64,000 nt of DNA from contig NZ_LZJZ01000130.1 in the NCBI RefSeq assembly GCF_001667585.1, positions 1 to 64,000 of the forward strand, given 5' to 3'. This DNA comes from Mycobacterium sp. E2733. Lineage in GTDB: Bacteria > Actinomycetota > Actinomycetes > Mycobacteriales > Mycobacteriaceae. Positions within the stretch are counted from its first letter, which is position 1; the number at the start of each line of letters is the position of its first letter. The translations under genes were made by a program, and so were the position numbers. A model generated the notes under the pieces. The model saw only the letters and a list, made by a program, of their open reading frames with translations. It ran no database searches and was not told the origin of the DNA. Below, one piece after another: positions 59,783 to 64,000 of this stretch.

Positions 59783-60414
59783 ACCTTGGTCGCGACGAAA
59801 TGCGCGGCCTGGTTGGTCAATCCGGGCACGTAGTTCAAGTGCGATGCCCACCGGGTGCCGCCCGAGCAGATCGGGTCGCCCGGGTTGCACAGGTCGATTG
59901 TCTTGCCGGCGAATTCCGGGGTCAGGGCGCTCATCAGCCCACCCGCCCGGCTCGACGGATTCCCGAACAGGGCGACGGCGGCGACGTGATCGGCGGCCGC
60001 GGCCGGCAGGGGCTGGCGAAAGCCCAGGCCGGGCAACGGTGCGGCCGTGACGATGTCGACGACGGCGGCCCCCTGGGAGTAACCGCCGAGCACCAGCTTG
60101 GTGTTGGGGCAGTTGCCGGCCATCTGCTGGATGTGGTTGCTGGCGTCGTTGGCGCCGTCCGCGGCGGCCAGGAAGTCCTTATTGGCCGGGTAGTTCACCC
60201 CATATGCGCCAACGCTTTTGCCGGTCTGCTGGCGCAGCGAGTTCACGAATGCCCCGCCGACCTTGCCGACGCCGGGCGGTTCGTCGGTTCCGCGGGCGAA
60301 CACCACCTCAACGCCGGGGCACGAGGCGAAGGCCTGCGGAAGCAGTTGGGGAGCAACCACTATCGCGGCGCCGGCGAGCAGCCCGGCGCCCAGCGTCAAC
60401 GGAATGAGCCGCAC
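59779..60414 (-). CDS. cutinase family secreted esterase
   Basis: A 211-residue secreted serine hydrolase. Residues 1-31 are a signal peptide ending in AFAS. The catalytic triad is visible: Ser in GGYSQGAAVVD, Asp in NPGDPICSGG, His in ASHLNYV; four cysteines would form two disulphides. Mycobacterial cutinase-like proteins hydrolyse lipid esters (phospholipase/thioesterase). Synteny places it near cut3/cut4 (Rv3451/Rv3452). It is co-oriented with the next cutinase. Confidence 0.93.
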   Translation of the reverse strand: MRLIPLTLGAGLLAGAAIVVAPQLLPQAFASCPGVEVVFARGTDEPPGVGKVGGAFVNSLRQQTGKSVGAYGVNYPANKDFLAAADGANDASNHIQQMAGNCPNTKLVLGGYSQGAAVVDIVTAAPLPGLGFRQPLPAAAADHVAAVALFGNPSSRAGGLMSALTPEFAGKTIDLCNPGDPICSGGTRWASHLNYVPGLTNQAAHFVATKV

Positions 60415-60456
60415 CCCACGATGTTAGGGGCGCGTTGGTCGCGGGCCGGTAACGAT

Positions 60457-61314
60457 TCAGACGAGAGGAGCTTGCGGAGTCACCGTGGTCGGCGCGGACG
60501 GGGCGGGCGTGGGACCGGTTCCGCCGTGGATCGAGGGCGGGGACCCGGGCGGGGTCTGCTGCCCGTAGATCGGTGACGGCTGGCCGCCGGGCTGTGTCGG
60601 AACGGGGCCGAGCGGCGGCCCGAACCCGGGCACCGACTGACCCGAGCCGGCCAGTAACTTCTGGGCGACGAACGCCGCGGCCTGGGTGGTGTACACGGGG
60701 ACGTAGCCCTCGGTGTGCCCGCTCCACTCGTTACCGGGGCCCGCATGGCAGATGGGGTCGTTGGGGTTGCACAGGTCGATCGCCTTGGATCCCAGCAGCG
60801 CGCTCTGGCTGGGCAGCGTGCCGCCGGCGCGGTCCGCCACGTCACCGAAGGTGGCGACGGCCGCGATGTTTTTCGCGTACTGCGCCGGCAGCGAGTTACC
60901 CCAGCTGATGCCGCCGATCGGCACGCCGGCCACGATGTCCATCACCGATGCGCCCTGGGAGTAGCCGCCCAGCACGATCTTGGTGTTCGGGCAGGTTTCG
61001 ACGCTCTTCTTGACGCGGTCGATGGTGTCGTTGGCGCCGTCACCGCCGTGCAGCTGCAGCTTGCTGGCGGCGTAGTTCACGCCGTAGGGCAGGATGTTCA
61101 GGTTGGTCTGCTGGCGCAGCGAGTCCACGAAGGCGTCGCCCACCCGGCCCAGACCGGGCGGCTCGTTGGTGCCACGGGCGAAGATGACCTCGACGTCCGG
61201 GCAGTCGAAGGCGGAGGCTGTTGGCGCCGTGGCGGGGGATAAGACCAGGCCAGAGGCAGTGACCAGTGCAGAGGCCCCGAGCCCGACGCAGCGACCTATC
61301 CGGTGAGAAAGCAC
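60457..61314 (-). CDS. cutinase family secreted esterase with Pro-rich tail
   Basis: A 285-residue cutinase. The signal peptide covers about residues 1-35, ending ATAPTASA. The triad is Ser in GGYSQGASVMD, Asp in NPNDPICH, His in SGHTEGYVPV. After the catalytic domain (to about residue 220) comes a Pro/Gly/Gln-rich tail of about 60 residues, which could cross the cell wall or mediate attachment. First of the two cutinase genes transcribed from the divergent 120-base gap shared with eccB4. Confidence 0.93.
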   Translation of the reverse strand: MLSHRIGRCVGLGASALVTASGLVLSPATAPTASAFDCPDVEVIFARGTNEPPGLGRVGDAFVDSLRQQTNLNILPYGVNYAASKLQLHGGDGANDTIDRVKKSVETCPNTKIVLGGYSQGASVMDIVAGVPIGGISWGNSLPAQYAKNIAAVATFGDVADRAGGTLPSQSALLGSKAIDLCNPNDPICHAGPGNEWSGHTEGYVPVYTTQAAAFVAQKLLAGSGQSVPGFGPPLGPVPTQPGGQPSPIYGQQTPPGSPPSIHGGTGPTPAPSAPTTVTPQAPLV

Positions 61315-61434
61315 GCCGTAACTTTACCTACCCTAAGCACGGTTCGAAAGTTCGCTGACCTGTGGATCAATTAAGCGGCCCCAACGTCGGCCGCTCTACC
61401 GTATGCGCAACGACTACGCAGGTTGGGGGAATGA

Positions 61435-62802
61435 ATGCCCCGTCAGCCGACCACGCGGCTGCACATCAGCGGATACCGGTTCCTGCTGCGTCGCCTCGAG
61501 TGCGCGTTGTTGGGCGGAAACATCCATACCCTCAGCGCCGGCTCGCGCGCGCAGACGGTGGCGCTGACGATCGGGTGCGCGCTGGCGGCGATCGCCATCG
61601 CGGGAGCTGCGCTCCTTGCTTTGCTGCGGCCACGTGTGAAGCTCGACGGCGCCCAATTGGTGATGGGACAGGAATCCGGAGCGCTTTATGTGCGGGTGGG
61701 CGATACCTGGCACCCGGTCCTGAACCTGGCGTCGGCCCGGTTGATCGCGGCGACGGCGGCGAATCCCCGGCCGGTGCCCGAAGCGGACCTGGCCCGCGTC
61801 AAACGTGGGCCGCTGCTGGGTATTCCGGGCGCACCGCACTTGATCGGCGAGCCGCTGTCGGCGGACGAAGCGGCCTGGACGATCTGCGATGCGGACGGGG
61901 CCGCCGCGACGACGGTCGTCGTGGGCCGCACAGACGACGCGATGGTCTGGCGGCTGAGTACCGGGCAGGCCGCCCTCGTCGTACCCGCCTCGGGTTCGCC
62001 AACCTATCTGCTCTACGACGGCAAGCGGGCGCTGGTGGACCTCGCGGACGCCGCAGTGGTGCGCGCACTGCGGCTGGAAGGCCGGGCGCCGCGACGCGTG
62101 TCCTCCGCGTTGCTGAACGCTATCCCCGAGGCGCCACCGATCAGGACGCCCCTTATCCGCGGCGCCGGCGGAAGAGCGCCCGCGGTGCCCGCATTTGCGG
62201 TTGGAAGTGTGGTGCGCATCACACGGGCCGGGGGTGATGAGTACTACGCGGTGCTCGCCGCCGGGGTCCAGCGCATCGGAGAGGTGGCCGCCGACCTCCT
62301 GCGCTCCAGCGACTCCCAGGGCACGACCAATGCCATCCCGGTGGCCCCCGATGCGATTCGCACGGCTCCGGTCGTCGAGGCGCTGCCGGTGGCCGGCTTC
62401 CCCGACCGGGCGCCCACCCTCGCGGACGGCAGCGCTTTGTGCGTCTCGTGGCAGCCCGGTCCACCCGGTCAATCCAGCGTCACCTTCCTGGCCGGAAGTC
62501 GGCTGCCGCTGCCGGTCGGTCAGTCGCCGGTGACGTTGTCCCAGGCCGACGGCCCGGGCCCGGCGCTGGACGCCGTGTACCTGCCGCCCGGCCGAAGCGC
62601 CTACGTGCGAGGCGGCACGCGGTACCTGGTCACCGACAGCGGGGTGCGGTTCGCGATCCACGACGACGACGCCGCACACGACCTTGGGCTAGCGGCGGCG
62701 AACCCGGCGCCGTGGCCGGTTCTGGGGGCCCTTCCGGCCGGACCGGAGCTGAGCAGAGAGAAGGCGTCAACCGCCCGTGACTTCGTGGCGGGAAGTCCGT
62801 AG
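61435..62802 (+). CDS. eccB4: type VII secretion protein EccB of ESX-4
   Basis: EccB, 455 residues, a core membrane component of the ESX secretion complex. The N-terminal cytoplasmic segment is RLHISGYRFLLRRLECAL, one transmembrane helix lies at about 42-65, and the rest is periplasmic with the usual repeats. It matches Rv3450c, next to the cutinases and divergent to them as in M. tuberculosis. ESX-4 is the ancestral, smallest ESX system. The 3' end overlaps mycP4 by 36 bases. Confidence 0.92.
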   Translation: MPRQPTTRLHISGYRFLLRRLECALLGGNIHTLSAGSRAQTVALTIGCALAAIAIAGAALLALLRPRVKLDGAQLVMGQESGALYVRVGDTWHPVLNLASARLIAATAANPRPVPEADLARVKRGPLLGIPGAPHLIGEPLSADEAAWTICDADGAAATTVVVGRTDDAMVWRLSTGQAALVVPASGSPTYLLYDGKRALVDLADAAVVRALRLEGRAPRRVSSALLNAIPEAPPIRTPLIRGAGGRAPAVPAFAVGSVVRITRAGGDEYYAVLAAGVQRIGEVAADLLRSSDSQGTTNAIPVAPDAIRTAPVVEALPVAGFPDRAPTLADGSALCVSWQPGPPGQSSVTFLAGSRLPLPVGQSPVTLSQADGPGPALDAVYLPPGRSAYVRGGTRYLVTDSGVRFAIHDDDAAHDLGLAAANPAPWPVLGALPAGPELSREKASTARDFVAGSP

Positions 62803-64000
62803 TCGCCGCCTGGCCACACCGGCGGCCAGCGCAACCCCCAGCGCGGCGAGGCAGGCGGCGACGCCGCGCAAAGCGGTGTCCCGCGCGTGGTCGTTCTGTG
62901 GTGCGGCCGGTGGCGGTGCGGCGATCGGCGCGGGCGTAGGCGTCGACGTGGTCCCGGGTGGACCGGTATCGGTGCTGACCGCCGACAGCGCGTCGACGGT
63001 GCCGTTGCCGACCAGGGGGTCCCAACCGGCGGGTGGGTGATGCGCAGTGGACTCGATCCGCTGCATCACTTGCCGTGCGGACAATATCGGAAACCGCGCC
63101 CGGATCAGCGCGGCCAGCCCACTGACCACCGGCGCGGCATAACTGGTGCCGGACACCGGTTCCGAGCCGAGTGGTGTCACCGCCTCGCCGGGGGCCGCGA
63201 CGTCCACCCAAGGGCCGGCAAGGGTGAAGGCCGACGGCGCGCCTTCGGGATCCACCGAACCGACGGTCAGCACGAAGTCGTCGTACCACGCCGGGCTGAC
63301 CGCAACCGTGGCCGTCTGCCAGGTGGAGTCCGGGCGCTGGGGAGGGCACTGCCCGGCTCCGCCGGTGTTGCCGGCCGCGGCCACGATGACGACATTCTTG
63401 ACGTCGACGGCGTAGGCCAGCGCGGCGCCCAGCGCGCGATCGTCGAGCGCCGACGCGACCGGAACGCAGGCGACCGAGGAGATGTTGATCACCGACGCGC
63501 CGAGATCGGCGGCGGTGCGGACGGCTTTCGCCATGGTGTCGACGTCGCCGACGCCCCCTTGGGACCGGTCGTTGGCGGGGGAGAACTTCCCGCTGGACTG
63601 GCGAATGCTGATCACGGTGGCTTCGGGAGCAATGCCTGAATCCGCTGTAGCAGCGATGATTCCGGCGACCAGGGTGCCGTGCGCGTCACAATCCTGGGCC
63701 CCGTCGCCGCCGGACACATAATCCCCGCCCGGCACCACACCGGATAGCAGGCGATGCGGCGAGACGCCGGTGTCGATGACCGCGACCCGTTGTCCGGTGC
63801 CACGGGTGAGCTGCCAAACCCGCGCCAGGTCGAGGAGGTCAGTCAGCCGGTTAGGCGCCGATCCGGTCGTCATCGTCGCACAAACCTCGCGTTGCACGGT
63901 CGGCCACGGGGGCGCGGGCCGCGCGGGCTTCGGTAACCACCTATCGTCGATCTGTGGCGGCGAAACCGCTTGCGCCCGCGGCGCTCCGAGCAGCGCCACC
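62767..64000 (-). CDS. mycP4: mycosin protease MycP4, N-terminus cut by the window edge
   Basis: A subtilisin-like protease of ESX-4; the first residues, with most of the signal peptide, lie beyond 64000. The visible 410 residues contain the full triad: Asp in VAVIDTGVSP, His in CDAHGTLVAGI and Ser in VSGTSYAAPVV. A C-terminal transmembrane helix (AACLAALGVALAAGV) anchors it, with Arg-rich residues inside. Mycosins are needed for stability or function of the secretion complex. It matches Rv3449. Confidence 0.93.
   Translation of the reverse strand, partial: VALLGAPRAQAVSPPQIDDRWLPKPARPAPPWPTVQREVCATMTTGSAPNRLTDLLDLARVWQLTRGTGQRVAVIDTGVSPHRLLSGVVPGGDYVSGGDGAQDCDAHGTLVAGIIAATADSGIAPEATVISIRQSSGKFSPANDRSQGGVGDVDTMAKAVRTAADLGASVINISSVACVPVASALDDRALGAALAYAVDVKNVVIVAAAGNTGGAGQCPPQRPDSTWQTATVAVSPAWYDDFVLTVGSVDPEGAPSAFTLAGPWVDVAAPGEAVTPLGSEPVSGTSYAAPVVSGLAALIRARFPILSARQVMQRIESTAHHPPAGWDPLVGNGTVDALSAVSTDTGPPGTTSTPTPAPIAAPPPAAPQNDHARDTALRGVAACLAALGVALAAGVARRRLRTSRHEVTGG

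Overview
This window is high-GC actinobacterial DNA, almost certainly from a slow-growing Mycobacterium close to the M. avium complex. The evidence is gene order: one stretch follows the M. tuberculosis Rv0714-Rv0737 region (spc ribosomal operon, sppA, TIGR00027 methyltransferases, fucA/serA2/xylB, secY-adk-map, sigL-rslA), then mmsB-fadE9-mmsA (Rv0751c-Rv0753c), then a stretch matching Rv3465-Rv3450c (rmlC, rmlB, infA-rpmJ-rpsM-rpsK-rpsD-rpoA-rplQ-truA, two cutinases, eccB4, mycP4). These assignments rest on protein recognition, not on a database search. In M. tuberculosis the two ribosomal blocks lie far apart; here the alpha-type block follows the spc/secY block after about 31 kb of mostly accessory genes.

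Layout. 0.2-1.1 kb: a small secreted Cys-rich protein and a DinB protein. 1.2-5.6 kb: promoter and ten ribosomal protein genes rplN-rplO. 5.6-21.4 kb: an F420-type oxidoreductase, signal peptide peptidase SppA, four TIGR00027 methyltransferases (three in tandem, one alone) around an SDR/Zn-alcohol dehydrogenase pair, an AraC regulator, a DapB-like oxidoreductase, a metallo-beta-lactamase fold hydrolase, a class II aldolase/2-hydroxyacid dehydrogenase/FGGY kinase set, and a GNAT protein with a GyrA-like N-terminus. 21.7-28.2 kb: secY-adk-map, sigL-rslA, a flavin monooxygenase, a DUF4389 membrane protein and a methyltransferase. 28.2-36.5 kb: an ABC exporter (ATPase plus MacB/FtsX permease) divergent from a five-gene cluster of ThDP enzyme, SRPBCC protein, KAS III-like enzyme, HisC-like aminotransferase and MarR regulator. 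36.5-40.1 kb: valine catabolism genes mmsB, isobutyryl-CoA dehydrogenase and mmsA. 40.2-45.4 kb: a relic SDR gene, a TetR gene with two operators, a flavoprotein, and an ECF sigma/Rieske/cupredoxin/Tat phosphoesterase/membrane protein operon. 45.3-48.1 kb: two acyltransferase-3 genes with the debris of a third between them. 48.3-54.9 kb: rmlC, rmlB, two LLM flavin enzymes, a cNMP-binding histidine kinase and a response regulator fused to a flavoprotein. 54.9-59.8 kb: the infA to truA block. 59.8-64.0 kb: two cutinases, eccB4 and a truncated mycP4 of the ESX-4 locus.

The most interesting reading is at 31.37-31.44 kb. The gap between the ABC exporter and the ThDP/KAS III cluster holds two back-to-back copies of a TGAACC-N16-CGTG promoter, the form I recall for mycobacterial SigL, and a TGAACC-N16-CGT copy also precedes sigL in this window. 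This predicts that SigL controls both the exporter and an undescribed small-molecule pathway. The KAS III-like enzyme has Asn where FabH has its catalytic His. A second candidate is the ECF sigma factor whose overlapping neighbour is a membrane-anchored Rieske protein with a cytoplasmic N-terminal helix region, which could act as a redox-sensing anti-sigma factor for a copper/Tat-exported operon. A third is the pairing of a cNMP-binding histidine kinase with a response regulator fused to a thioredoxin-reductase-like flavoprotein that lacks its CxxC.
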